A DNA stretch of 64,000 nt from Pseudomonas saxonica (GTDB lineage Bacteria > Pseudomonadota > Gammaproteobacteria > Pseudomonadales > Pseudomonadaceae), in assembly GCF_007858365.1 (NCBI RefSeq), contig NZ_VFIO01000001.1:558001-622000 (forward strand). The letters are read 5' to 3'. Made by a program: the position numbers and the translations under genes. This document shows positions 7,629 to 15,693 of this stretch, one piece after another. Every line of letters begins with the position of its first letter. The first letter of the stretch is position 1. The notes beneath the pieces are model-generated. The model was not told the origin of the DNA. It did no database searches and was given only the letters and a program-made list of their open reading frames with translations.

Positions 7629-8387
7629 CTAGGCGATTGTGCGCCAGTCGAGCCCTGAATCTTGATCGGCCAGTTGCAGCCAGTCCGGGTCGCACCCAAG
7701 GGTGTCGACGAAACATTGCCGGGCCAGCTGCGGCAGGTTGTTCTTGCTGCTCAGGTGGGCCAACACCAAATGTTGCAGGTCTTGCCAGCCCAACTCGGCC
7801 ACCAGGCTTGCAGCCTGGTGGTTATTCAAATGTCCTTCCTGCCCGCCAACACGCTGCTTGAGAAAGGCAGGGTAATGGCCACGGGCAAGCAGGTCGCGGC
7901 AGTGGTTGGACTCGATCATCAGCGCGTCGAGGTTGCTGTAACTGGCCAGTACGCCAGCACAGTACGAACCCAGATCGGTCAGCAAGCCAAAACGCCGCTG
8001 ACCATCACTGAAAACGTATTGCGTAGGCTCCTGGGCATCATGGGCAACCAGAGTCACGCTGATTTCCAGCGCGCCGATCTGCAAGGTCTCGCCACCCGCC
8101 ACGTAACCGGCAGGCTCAATCGGTTTGCGCATCCCGCGCTGTGTGCCACGGCTCATGTATACCGGCAAATTGTAACGCCGAGACAGCAAACCCACGCCAT
8201 GCACATGATCGGCATGTTCGTGGGTCACCAGAATCGCGCTCAGTTGGTGCGGGCTGACGCCCAACCGAACCAGGCGGCGTTCGGTCTCTCGCAACGAGAA
8301 ACCGCAATCAACCAGTACATACGTGCTTTCGCTGGCTATCAGCGTGCCATTCCCTTGGCTACCACTGCCGAGAACGGCAAAACGCAT
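7629..8387 (-). CDS. MBL-fold metallo-hydrolase (YycJ/VicX-like)
   Basis: This 252-aa protein starts MRFAVLGSGSQGNGT and carries the metal-binding motif THEHADH (H56, H58, D60, H61). Downstream are LVAHDAQEP and a late LAHLSS, which fit the beta-lactamase-fold YycJ/VicX group of putative nucleases or hydrolases. It is a predicted cytosolic protein with no signal peptide. It lies 6 bp after bamC and 28 bp before purC in the same direction, the usual Pseudomonas arrangement. The true substrate is unknown. Confidence 0.88.
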   Translation of the reverse strand: MRFAVLGSGSQGNGTLIASESTYVLVDCGFSLRETERRLVRLGVSPHQLSAILVTHEHADHVHGVGLLSRRYNLPVYMSRGTQRGMRKPIEPAGYVAGGETLQIGALEISVTLVAHDAQEPTQYVFSDGQRRFGLLTDLGSYCAGVLASYSNLDALMIESNHCRDLLARGHYPAFLKQRVGGQEGHLNNHQAASLVAELGWQDLQHLVLAHLSSKNNLPQLARQCFVDTLGCDPDWLQLADQDSGLDWRTIA

Positions 8388-8393
8388 AAATGA

Positions 8394-9509
8394 TCAGCCC
8401 AGGTTGTCTTGGATAACGCCCAACACTTTGCGAGCCACTTCTGGCGGTGCAACTTTGTTGATGTTTTCTTCGACAGTGACCTGCACGGTGTCGCCAACCT
8501 TGCTCAGACGGACCTGATAACGCTGCGCGCGCGCGTCCACTTCTTCCTTGTCCGGTTTGCTGCCGAAGAGACCGGAGATAAAGCCAGGCTTGTCATCCTT
8601 CTTCTCGGCTTTTTCGGCCAGGTTGATGTAGTACAGACCCAATGTGCGGTTGATGTCTTCGACGCGCCACTCGCCCTGCTCCAGCGCACGACCCACGCTC
8701 GACCAGGCGCGGTCGAGGTCTTCGTTCAGGCTCAAGACCAGGTTGCCGTTACCGTCTTCGCTCAGGCTGACGCGAGCCGGGGTGTCGAAATCACGTGCAG
8801 CCACCAGCGAAACCGAACTGCCCTTCTCGGCGTTACGGCTCATGCTGATCAGCATTTCGTCGACCAATGCCGCATCCAGACCGGTATTCACCGACCGCTG
8901 ACCGAAATCAACATTGGCCGTGCTACCCGCTGGGCGATTGGCGCTGACGATGTAGATTTCGCTGGTATTGCGCTGAACGCCCGGCTCGATACGAACACGC
9001 AGGCGGGTTTCGCTGTCTGCCGACAGGCCGCTGCTGGCGATGTGCCGAGCCATTGGCTGCGACAGCTCGTCTGCACGCTGCCAGCTCGTGGTGAACTCGC
9101 CGGTTTGCGGACGCTGCTCGTCGATACGGAAACCGTTGTCCTGGAAGAACTGCATGGCCACCGGCCAGACTTCTGACGGCACGTGTTGCGCCATCACCCA
9201 ACGGTTGTCACCGCTTTTTTGCAGGGTGTAGTCACTGGCACTGGCAATCGCGCCCAATGGCTGCGGACGCGGCACCTGGAACTCGCCCTTGATGTTGTCA
9301 TCGGGCACGTTGCTCGGGATCGGCAACAACGGCACCAGGCGTTTGTCTGTCACAACACCCGGCGGCAATTTCATCGGCGCGGTCTGTTGCGCCTCCAGGT
9401 AATCGCTGCCACGGTCACGGAAGTAACCTTCTGGACCCCACAGCCAACCGCAGCCGCTGGTGCTCGAAATAATCACGGCTAGTGCGGAAAGTCCGGCCAA
9501 TCGCTTCAT
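8394..9509 (-). CDS. bamC: Outer membrane assembly lipoprotein BamC
   Basis: This is a 371-aa protein when started at ATG 9509, which has a GAGGAAG site; the open frame extends further upstream without support. A signal peptide ends in the lipobox TSGC (Cys20). The conserved unstructured BamC N-terminus follows (WLWGPEGYFRDRGSDYLEA, then PVVTDKRLVPLLPIPS-like text), which in BamC contacts BamD. Two helix-grip domains form the rest. It acts at the inner leaflet of the outer membrane in the BAM complex that inserts beta-barrel proteins. It follows dapA by 17 bp, as in E. coli. Confidence 0.93.
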   Translation of the reverse strand: MKRLAGLSALAVIISSTSGCGWLWGPEGYFRDRGSDYLEAQQTAPMKLPPGVVTDKRLVPLLPIPSNVPDDNIKGEFQVPRPQPLGAIASASDYTLQKSGDNRWVMAQHVPSEVWPVAMQFFQDNGFRIDEQRPQTGEFTTSWQRADELSQPMARHIASSGLSADSETRLRVRIEPGVQRNTSEIYIVSANRPAGSTANVDFGQRSVNTGLDAALVDEMLISMSRNAEKGSSVSLVAARDFDTPARVSLSEDGNGNLVLSLNEDLDRAWSSVGRALEQGEWRVEDINRTLGLYYINLAEKAEKKDDKPGFISGLFGSKPDKEEVDARAQRYQVRLSKVGDTVQVTVEENINKVAPPEVARKVLGVIQDNLG

Positions 9510-9526
9510 GCGTAGTGCTTCCTCAA

Positions 9527-10405
9527 TTAAACCAAAACACCGGACTGGCGCAGAGCCTGACGCAGCGGTTCGTGGCAGGGTTCGCTGAGCCAGGTGAGCG
9601 GCAGACGGATACCGTCCGGCATCAGGCCCATCTCGTGCAGCGCCCATTTCACGGGGATAGGGTTGGATTCGATAAACAGAGTTTTATTGAGCGGCATCAG
9701 CTTTTCGTGAATCGCGCGAGCCTTGACGGCATCGCCCTTCATCGCGGCGGCACACAGGTCACTCATGTCGCGCGGGGCGACGTTGGCGGTCACCGAAATA
9801 TTGCCTTTGCCGCCGAGCAGGATCAACTCGACTGCGGTGGCGTCATCACCGGAGTACACCAGAAACTCATCGCTCACACCGGCCAGAATGGCTGGTACAC
9901 GCGTCAAATCACCCGTGGCTTCCTTGATGCCAATGATGTTTGGCACGGTGGACAGGCGAATAACGGTGGCTGGCAGCATGTCGCAGGCCGTACGACCCGG
10001 CACGTTGTAAAGAATTTGCGGGATATCGACTGCTTCAGCGATGGCCTTGAAATGCTGATACAAGCCTTCCTGGGTTGGCTTGTTGTAGTACGGAGTGACC
10101 AATAGGCACGCGTCGGCGCCAGCATCTTTTGCATTTTTGGTCAGTTCGATCGCTTCACGCGTCGAGTTGGCGCCCGTACCCGCGATAACCGGGATACGCC
10201 CTGCCACCTGTTTGACGACGAAACGAATCACTTCGATGTGTTCGTTCACATCCAGAGTTGCCGATTCACCTGTAGTGCCAACGGCAACAATGGCGTTGGT
10301 GCCCTCTTGCAGGTGAAAGTCAACCAGTTTGCTCAGAGCGTCCCAGTCAAGACGACCTTGTGCATCCATAGGTGTGACCAGTGCCACCATACTGCCCGCA
10401 ATCAT
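9527..10405 (-). CDS. dapA: 4-hydroxy-tetrahydrodipicolinate synthase
   Basis: This 292-aa protein is the family length. GTTGES lies at 43-48, the catalytic Tyr133 is in ILYNVPGRT and the Schiff-base Lys161 is in IIGIKEATGD. It condenses pyruvate with aspartate semialdehyde, the first committed step to lysine and diaminopimelate. ATG 10405 has AGGAG 8 bases upstream and is preferred over the longer open frame reaching 10489. It heads the operon dapA-bamC-MBL hydrolase-purC and is divergent from gcvR. Confidence 0.97.
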   Translation of the reverse strand: MIAGSMVALVTPMDAQGRLDWDALSKLVDFHLQEGTNAIVAVGTTGESATLDVNEHIEVIRFVVKQVAGRIPVIAGTGANSTREAIELTKNAKDAGADACLLVTPYYNKPTQEGLYQHFKAIAEAVDIPQILYNVPGRTACDMLPATVIRLSTVPNIIGIKEATGDLTRVPAILAGVSDEFLVYSGDDATAVELILLGGKGNISVTANVAPRDMSDLCAAAMKGDAVKARAIHEKLMPLNKTLFIESNPIPVKWALHEMGLMPDGIRLPLTWLSEPCHEPLRQALRQSGVLV

Positions 10406-10723
10406 GCAACCGCTCCTGCCGGAAAAAGAGAGCCGTAATGGTACTGGCGCCTTGACCCTTGCACAAGCAACAGCGCGCCCGATGAGCATTCCCCTTCGCG
10501 CTGCTTTTCGCTACCCTTCATCCTTTGATTGGTACTGATGTGTGTGTGCGTGTGTTTTACAGGTCTTTCTGTAAGCGCCCAACGCCCTGCCCCCGCCCCT
10601 CCGGGACGTGTTTGCATACCGTGCAAACGGCCAGCAGGCGGGCCTTTGGAGCGCTTGGCACGGCCTGAATCAACTGCGCAGCCCATCCACCGTACCGACC
10701 GCTCATCGTTTTAGGAAGGCTGA
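10406..10723. other. 318-bp divergent dapA/gcvR promoter region
   Basis: No gene is supported here. It should hold both the dapA and the gcvR promoters. Visible features are a GT-rich run at about 10540-10557 and a perfect short inverted repeat, GTTTGCA (10610-10616) / TGCAAAC (10622-10628), which could be an operator. No clear sigma-70 pair stands out. Confidence 0.4.
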
Positions 10724-11284
10724 ATGTCCACCCCCACAGTTCGCGAACAATTCCTTGTCATCAGTGCCCTTGGCGCCAACCCAATGGAGCTGACTAACGT
10801 CCTGTGCCGCGCCAGCCATGAAAATCGCTGTGCCGTCGTGACCTCCCGCCTCACTCGCCATGGTGAATGCAGCGCGCTGGTGCTGGAAGTCACCGGCAGC
10901 TGGGATGCGCTGGCACGTCTCGAAGCCGGCTTGCCTGCACTGGCCAAAAAGCATGCTTTCAGCGTCAACGTGGTGCGCAGTGCTGCACTCGAAACCCGCC
11001 CTCAAGCGTTGCCTTATGTGGCGTATGTCAGCTCGGCCTACCGCTCTGACATCATCAACGAGTTGTGCCAGTTCTTCATGGACCACAATGTCGAGCTCGA
11101 AAACCTGACCTGCGACACCTATCAGGCACCTCAAACCGGCGGCACCATGCTCAACGCCACGTTTACCGTGACCCTGCCGGCTGGCGTACAAATCAGTTGG
11201 TTGCGTGATCAGTTCCTGGATTTCGCCGACGCATTGAATCTGGATGCGCTGATTGAACCGTGGCGCCCACAAAACCCGATGTAA
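10724..11284 (+). CDS. gcvR: Glycine cleavage system transcriptional repressor-like ACT protein
   Basis: This 186-aa protein consists of two ACT domains: one from FLVISALGANPMELTNVL and one from ALPYVAYVSSAYRSDIINEL. That is the GcvR layout, with no DNA-binding domain of its own. In E. coli GcvR binds glycine and GcvA; whether this protein does so is assumed from the family. The start ATG has AGGAAGG upstream. It lies 6 bp before bcp and divergent from dapA, matching the usual Pseudomonas order. Confidence 0.9.
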   Translation: MSTPTVREQFLVISALGANPMELTNVLCRASHENRCAVVTSRLTRHGECSALVLEVTGSWDALARLEAGLPALAKKHAFSVNVVRSAALETRPQALPYVAYVSSAYRSDIINELCQFFMDHNVELENLTCDTYQAPQTGGTMLNATFTVTLPAGVQISWLRDQFLDFADALNLDALIEPWRPQNPM

Positions 11285-11290
11285 GGAAAC

Positions 11291-11770
11291 ATGACCATGA
11301 CCGTTGCAATTGACCAACCCGTCAGCGATTTCGAGATTGCGGCTACTGGCGAGCAGACCGTCAGGTTGTCGGCTTTGAAGGGCAAACAGGTGGTGATTTA
11401 CTTTTACCCCAAGGACAGCACGCCGGGTTGCACCACAGAAGGACAAGGCTTTCGCGATCACTATGCCGAGTTTCAGGCGGCTAACACCGAAGTCTTCGGT
11501 GTGTCGCGCGACAGCCTCAAGTCCCATGAGAACTTTAAGGCCAAGCAAAGTTTTCCGTTTGAGTTGCTGAGCGACAAGGACGAAGCCCTGTGCCAGCTGT
11601 TTGACGTGATCAAGCTGAAGAAGCTGTATGGCAAGGAATACATGGGCGTGGATCGCAGCACCTTCCTGATCGACAAGGACGGAGTGCTGCGTCAGGAATG
11701 GCGCGGCGTGAAAGTGCCGGGCCATGTCGAGGCGGTGCTGGAACAGGCCAAGGCGCTGAATAACGGCTGA
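11291..11770 (+). CDS. bcp: Thioredoxin-dependent peroxiredoxin (Bcp/PrxQ family)
   Basis: This protein is 159 aa (157 if started at the second ATG, 11297, which is better spaced from AAGGAAAC). The peroxidatic motif is YPKDSTPGCTTEG. The second Cys five residues later that E. coli Bcp has in TPGCTxxxC is missing (TTEGQ), so this is the type lacking the usual resolving Cys; one other Cys occurs in EALCQLF. It reduces hydroperoxides in the cytosol. It is co-directional with and 6 bp from gcvR. A palindromic repeat follows immediately. Confidence 0.94.
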   Translation: MTMTVAIDQPVSDFEIAATGEQTVRLSALKGKQVVIYFYPKDSTPGCTTEGQGFRDHYAEFQAANTEVFGVSRDSLKSHENFKAKQSFPFELLSDKDEALCQLFDVIKLKKLYGKEYMGVDRSTFLIDKDGVLRQEWRGVKVPGHVEAVLEQAKALNNG

Positions 11771-11778
11771 CCGACCGA

Positions 11779-11951
11779 CCCTCACCCCAACCCTCTCCCA
11801 GAGGGAGAGGGAGCTTGATTGGCGGTGTTACGCAAATCTGCATTTGCCTGTAGCCCCCTCTCCCGGAGGGAGAAAGCTTGATTGGTGGCGTTACGCAAAT
11901 CTGCTTTTGCTTTTAGTCCCCTCTCCCTCTGGGAGAGGGCTAGGGTGAGGG
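11779..11951. repeat. MITE-like palindromic intergenic repeat with tandem core
   Basis: The element opens with CCCTCACCCCAACCCTCTCC and closes with its near inverse (GGGAGAGGGCTAGGGTGAGG), so it has about 21-bp terminal inverted repeats. The interior holds two tandem copies with a 63-bp period (AGCTTGATTGG starts at 11812 and 11875), each ending in CCCTCTCCC. A related copy lies at 15576-15683. It may serve as the terminator for bcp and queF, which converge here. Confidence 0.75.
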
Positions 11952-11960
11952 GCTCTTGAC

Positions 11961-12791
11961 TTACTGACGCACCAACCGCACATTCTGGAACTCAGCCGTC
12001 TCAGTGCTGCGGTACGGGTTGATGTCCAGCCCGCCGCGTCGCACATAGCGCGCATATACGGTTAGCTTCTCGGGCTTGAGCAAGCGCTGCACGTCCAAAA
12101 AGATTCGCTCCACACACTGCTCATGAAAGTCCGAGTGCTGACGGAAGCTCACCAGATACGCCAGCAAACTGGCATGGTCGAGCGCTGCACCGCGGTACTC
12201 AACCACCACCGTGCCCCAGTCTGGCTGGCTTGTGACCGGGCAGTTTGATTTGAGCAAATGACTGTACACGCTCTCTTCAATGACCCGCGACTCATCGCAC
12301 TTCAACAATTCTGGACGCGGCTGTTCGTAATCACTGACCGTAATATCCAGATCATCAATGCAAACGCCCGGCAAAATACCCACACCATCAGCCTGAACGT
12401 CATCCAGGCTGCGTACGCGTACGCCTACAGGTTTACCTGACGCGGCTGACAAATCGGCGATCAAGGTCGCCTCGAGGGTGTGTTTATCGGCAAAAACGGT
12501 CTGATTGAGCGAGTTCAGGTACAACTTGAAGGATTTGGACTCGACGATATTCGGTGAGTCTGCGGCAAAGCAGAACTCGCCAATGGCCACCACCGGCTTG
12601 CCCGATGGCAATAACCACGAAAGCTCAAAGCAATTCCAATAATCCACCCCGACATACGGCAACGTGTCGGCGCTCAGGCCCAGCTCTGCCCATTTAGCCG
12701 CACGCGGGATAGGAAACAGCAAGGACGGGGTGTAGGTGCTGATGTATTCACTGGACTTGCCCAGCGGCGAGTGTTCGGCTGCGGGATGCAT
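11961..12791 (-). CDS. queF: NADPH-dependent 7-cyano-7-deazaguanine reductase
   Basis: This 276-aa protein is the long two-domain QueF type (YqfI-fold tandem). The family stretch [16 protein letters not shown] is present, and the active-site Cys is in [14 protein letters not shown]. It reduces preQ0 to preQ1 in queuosine biosynthesis. The start is ATG 12791, with no competing start. The gene is single, converges on bcp across the MITE-like repeat, and faces the cupredoxin gene upstream, 82 bp from its stop. Confidence 0.96.
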   Translation of the reverse strand: MHPAAEHSPLGKSSEYISTYTPSLLFPIPRAAKWAELGLSADTLPYVGVDYWNCFELSWLLPSGKPVVAIGEFCFAADSPNIVESKSFKLYLNSLNQTVFADKHTLEATLIADLSAASGKPVGVRVRSLDDVQADGVGILPGVCIDDLDITVSDYEQPRPELLKCDESRVIEESVYSHLLKSNCPVTSQPDWGTVVVEYRGAALDHASLLAYLVSFRQHSDFHEQCVERIFLDVQRLLKPEKLTVYARYVRRGGLDINPYRSTETAEFQNVRLVRQ

Positions 12792-12873
12792 GGTAAAAAA
12801 CCTGGCTAGAAAAACCCGACGATTCTATCGGGTTTAGACCAGGCTTTCAGCGCCCGCAGACGATCAGCCACTT

Positions 12874-13395
12874 TTAAGGTGCAACTTTTACCGCGCCAAC
12901 CATGCCCGCCTGATAGTGACCCGGCACATTGCAGGCAAACTCCAGGTTATCGGTCTTGGTAAAAGTCCAGGTCAGCTCAGCCGTTTTACCGGGCGCCACC
13001 AACACGCTGTTGGGGTCATCGTGCTTCATTGCACCATGCCCCATGGCCGAATGGTCCATGCTCTCGTGACTCATTCCGGTCGGCGTAAGCATGCCGTTCT
13101 GCTGCATCTCGAGCATCTCTTTTTGATGCGCCGCGTGCATGGCAGCATGGCCCAGATTGAATTCATGCAGCAGCTGGCCTTTGTTGACCAGCACAAAGCG
13201 CACCGTTTCCCCAGCCTTAACGTCCAAAGATTTGGGACTGAACGCGATGTCGCTCATGTCCACCTCCACCGTGCGCGTAGCGCTGGCGGCAGGTGCTGGA
13301 TGACCAAAATCCAATTGGCTTGCAGGCGACGCCATCACCGGCAAACTTAACGCCAACCAGCACCCAGCCAGAGACAAACCGCTACGAATACGCAT
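12874..13395 (-). CDS. Periplasmic cupredoxin-domain copper protein with Met/His-rich insert
   Basis: This is a 173-aa protein with a signal peptide (cleavage probably after MASP or near residue 22). Type-1 copper ligands are visible: H77 (LLHEFN), C155 (FACNVPGH), H160 and M165. Between ligand strands lies a 40-residue segment (about 83-126) very rich in Met and His. ATG 13395 has GGGAG upstream, better than the GTG at 13401. It is divergent from copR, with a cop-box-like palindrome between, so copper-induced expression is likely. Its role is probably periplasmic copper binding or tolerance. Confidence 0.88.
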   Translation of the reverse strand: MRIRSGLSLAGCWLALSLPVMASPASQLDFGHPAPAASATRTVEVDMSDIAFSPKSLDVKAGETVRFVLVNKGQLLHEFNLGHAAMHAAHQKEMLEMQQNGMLTPTGMSHESMDHSAMGHGAMKHDDPNSVLVAPGKTAELTWTFTKTDNLEFACNVPGHYQAGMVGAVKVAP

Positions 13396-13465
13396 ACTCA
13401 CTCCCAGAACGCAAAATACTTAGCACCACTTTATCGACCGCAACTGGCATTCAACTGACCGCAAG

Positions 13466-13480
13466 ATTACAAGTTTGTCA
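13466..13480. promoter_or_regulatory. Cop-box-like operator for a CopR/CusR regulator
   Basis: ATTACAAGTTTGTCA (complement TGACAAACTTGTAAT) fits the TGACAAnnTTGTAAT pattern bound by CusR/CopR-type copper response regulators. It sits in the 147-bp divergent region, 71 bp from the cupredoxin start and 63 bp from copR. The assignment is by pattern memory. Confidence 0.7.
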
Positions 13481-13542
13481 GATTGGACCTACATTCTCCG
13501 GCCCCATGTATAAGGCTGAGGATATTTTTGGATGAGCCACCC

Positions 13543-14223
13543 ATGAAGCTGCTGATTGTCGAAGACCAGGCCAAAACCGGCCAATACCTGCGTCAGGGAT
13601 TGAGCGAAGCCGGGTTTACCACCGAGCTGGCGGCAGACGGCATCATGGGCCAGCACCTGGCCCTGACCGGTGATTACGACCTGCTTATTCTCGACGTCAT
13701 GTTGCCCGGGCGTGATGGCTGGCAAATTTTACACGCTGTGCGCAGTGCCGGGCTGGACATGCCCGTGCTGTTTCTGACCGCCCGCGATGCCGTCGAAGAT
13801 CGCGTGCACGGCCTGGAACTGGGCGCTGACGACTACTTGGTCAAACCTTTTGCATTCTCGGAGCTACTGGCTCGGGTGCGCAGCCTGCTGCGCCGTGGCA
13901 GCAGCACAACGCAAGAAACCAGCCTGCAACTGGCCGACCTGCGCCTCGATTTGATACGGCGCCGTGTCGAGCGCAACGGCCAGCGCATCGACCTGACCGC
14001 CAAAGAGTTTGCCTTGCTCGAACTACTGCTACGCCGTCAGGGCGAAGTCTTGCCCAAATCTCTGATTGCGTCACAGGTCTGGGACATGAACTTCGACAGC
14101 GACACCAACGTCATCGAAGTGGCGATTCGTCGCCTGCGTCTGAAAATCGACGACAACCACGAACACAAACTGATCCATACCGTACGCGGCATGGGTTACG
14201 TGCTAGAAGAGCGCGCCCATTGA
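13543..14223 (+). CDS. copR: Copper-type OmpR-family response regulator
   Basis: This is a 226-aa protein. The receiver domain has the acidic pair VED, the phospho-Asp in [10 protein letters not shown], the switch residues LFLTARDA and the Lys in [17 protein letters not shown]. An OmpR/PhoB winged helix follows ([19 protein letters not shown] and [10 protein letters not shown]). It belongs to the heavy-metal IrlR/CusR/CopR group. ATG 13543 was chosen over the longer frame to 13483 because it gives the standard N-terminus MKLLIVED. The stop overlaps the histidine kinase start. Confidence 0.93.
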   Translation: MKLLIVEDQAKTGQYLRQGLSEAGFTTELAADGIMGQHLALTGDYDLLILDVMLPGRDGWQILHAVRSAGLDMPVLFLTARDAVEDRVHGLELGADDYLVKPFAFSELLARVRSLLRRGSSTTQETSLQLADLRLDLIRRRVERNGQRIDLTAKEFALLELLLRRQGEVLPKSLIASQVWDMNFDSDTNVIEVAIRRLRLKIDDNHEHKLIHTVRGMGYVLEERAH

Positions 14224-15587
14224 TGCCCCGCCTGTCACTGAGCAGTCGGTTGGCATTGCTGTTTGCCGCCTGCACCGCAGTGGTATCGCTGTTGGCCGGA
14301 GTGCTGTTCGGCCGGGCCAGCGAGGCGCACTTCGCCGAGCTCGACCAACAATTGATGGAGAGCCGTCTCGCCGTCCTGCGCAGCACATTGCAAAACGCCG
14401 ACACCCTTGAACGATTCAAGCAGCGCTTGCCTGACCTGCTGGAGAACCTTCGCCAACAGCCTGACCTGACGATGCGAGTGCGCAGCCCTGACGGTGACGT
14501 CTGGTTTGACAGCTCTCAGAGTTTGCCGGATGTACTGCCCGCTCACCCCGGATTGGGAAGCCTGCAAATAAATGGCACGGATTACCGGGTACTCAACCCA
14601 CTTCCTGACACAGCTGGTGAACCACGTCTGACATTGCTGCTGGACATCACCCACCACCAACACTTCCTGCAACGCATGCAGCACCTGATATGGCTCACCG
14701 TCGGCCTCTCAGCACTGGCCACAGCGCTTCTCGGTGCGTGGGCGGCCCGTAGTGGCTTGCGACCCTTGCGCCGCATGAGCGCGATTGCAGCCAGCGTTTC
14801 GGCTGACTCCCTAAACGCCCGCCTGCCGCAGCAGGACATGCCTGCCGAACTGGCCGAACTGGCCGGGGCGTTCAATGCCATGCTGGAACGTCTGGATGAT
14901 TCTTTTCAGCGACTGTCGGCGTTCTCCGCCGATATTGCGCATGAATTGCGTACCCCCCTGTCGAATCTGCTGACCCACACCCAAGTGACCCTGACCCGCC
15001 CCAGAAGCATTGACGAGTACCGCGAGACCCTGCACAGCAACCTTGAAGAGCTGCAATGGATGGCGCAACTGGTCAACGACATGCTGTACCTGGCCAAAGC
15101 TGATCATGGCTTGCTGGCACCGCGTCGCGAGCCGCTGGAGTTGGCCACGGAAGTGGATGCCCTGCTGGAATTTTATGCATTGCTGGCAGAGGACTCGCAG
15201 ATTGAACTCAGCCGCGAGGGTGATGGGCAAATAGTGGGTGACCGCAGCATGTTGCGTCGCGCCCTTTCCAACCTGCTGGATAACGCACTGCGCTACACGC
15301 CGACCGGGGGAGTCATCAAAGTGCTGATAGGGGCGTCGGCGACTGGCGTGCGCATTGTTATTGAAAACAGCGGCACCGGCATTCCCGCCGAGTTGCTGCC
15401 GCGCCTGTTTGACCGGTTTTATCGGGCCGATCCGGCAAGGCGTGAAGGCAGCAGTGAGCATGCGGGGTTGGGTCTGGCGATCACGCAGTCGATCATTCGC
15501 GCCCATGGCGGGCAGATTCGAGCTGAGTCACAGGATGGGGTGACGCGGTTTGTGATTGAGCTGCCAGAAAAGCAACCCTCACCCTAG
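14223..15587 (+). CDS. copS: Heavy-metal sensor histidine kinase (CopS/CusS-like)
   Basis: This is a 454-aa protein. It has a first membrane helix at about residues 10-32, a periplasmic sensor domain of roughly 120 aa, a second helix (LIWLTVGLSALATALLGAW), a HAMP linker, the H box in DIAHELRTPLSNLL, and the ATPase boxes NLLDNALRYTP, FDRFYRADP and GLGLAI. ATG 14223 overlaps the copR stop (TGATG). The last codons and the stop lie inside a palindromic repeat beginning at 15576, so the C-terminal QPSP tail is repeat-derived. Metal specificity is inferred from the neighbouring cupredoxin and cop box. Confidence 0.92.
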   Translation: MPRLSLSSRLALLFAACTAVVSLLAGVLFGRASEAHFAELDQQLMESRLAVLRSTLQNADTLERFKQRLPDLLENLRQQPDLTMRVRSPDGDVWFDSSQSLPDVLPAHPGLGSLQINGTDYRVLNPLPDTAGEPRLTLLLDITHHQHFLQRMQHLIWLTVGLSALATALLGAWAARSGLRPLRRMSAIAASVSADSLNARLPQQDMPAELAELAGAFNAMLERLDDSFQRLSAFSADIAHELRTPLSNLLTHTQVTLTRPRSIDEYRETLHSNLEELQWMAQLVNDMLYLAKADHGLLAPRREPLELATEVDALLEFYALLAEDSQIELSREGDGQIVGDRSMLRRALSNLLDNALRYTPTGGVIKVLIGASATGVRIVIENSGTGIPAELLPRLFDRFYRADPARREGSSEHAGLGLAITQSIIRAHGGQIRAESQDGVTRFVIELPEKQPSP

Positions 15588-15683
15588 CCCTCTCCCAGCG
15601 GGAGAGGGAACTAAAAGCAAAATCCGATCTGCGCAATGCCACCCATCAGTCCCCTCTCCCTCCGGGAGAGGCGTGGTGAGGGG
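15576..15683. repeat. MITE-like palindromic repeat overlapping the copS stop
   Basis: The termini CCCTCACCCTAGCCCTCTCC and GGGAGAGGCGTGGTGAGGGG are imperfect inverted repeats. The interior is an inverted, single-core relative of the element at 11779-11951 (CTAAAAGCAAAATC matches the complement of GCTTTTGCTTTTAG). It lies between converging copS and lolE and contains the TAG stop of copS. Confidence 0.72.
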
Positions 15684-15693
15684 CTTTCTGCGA

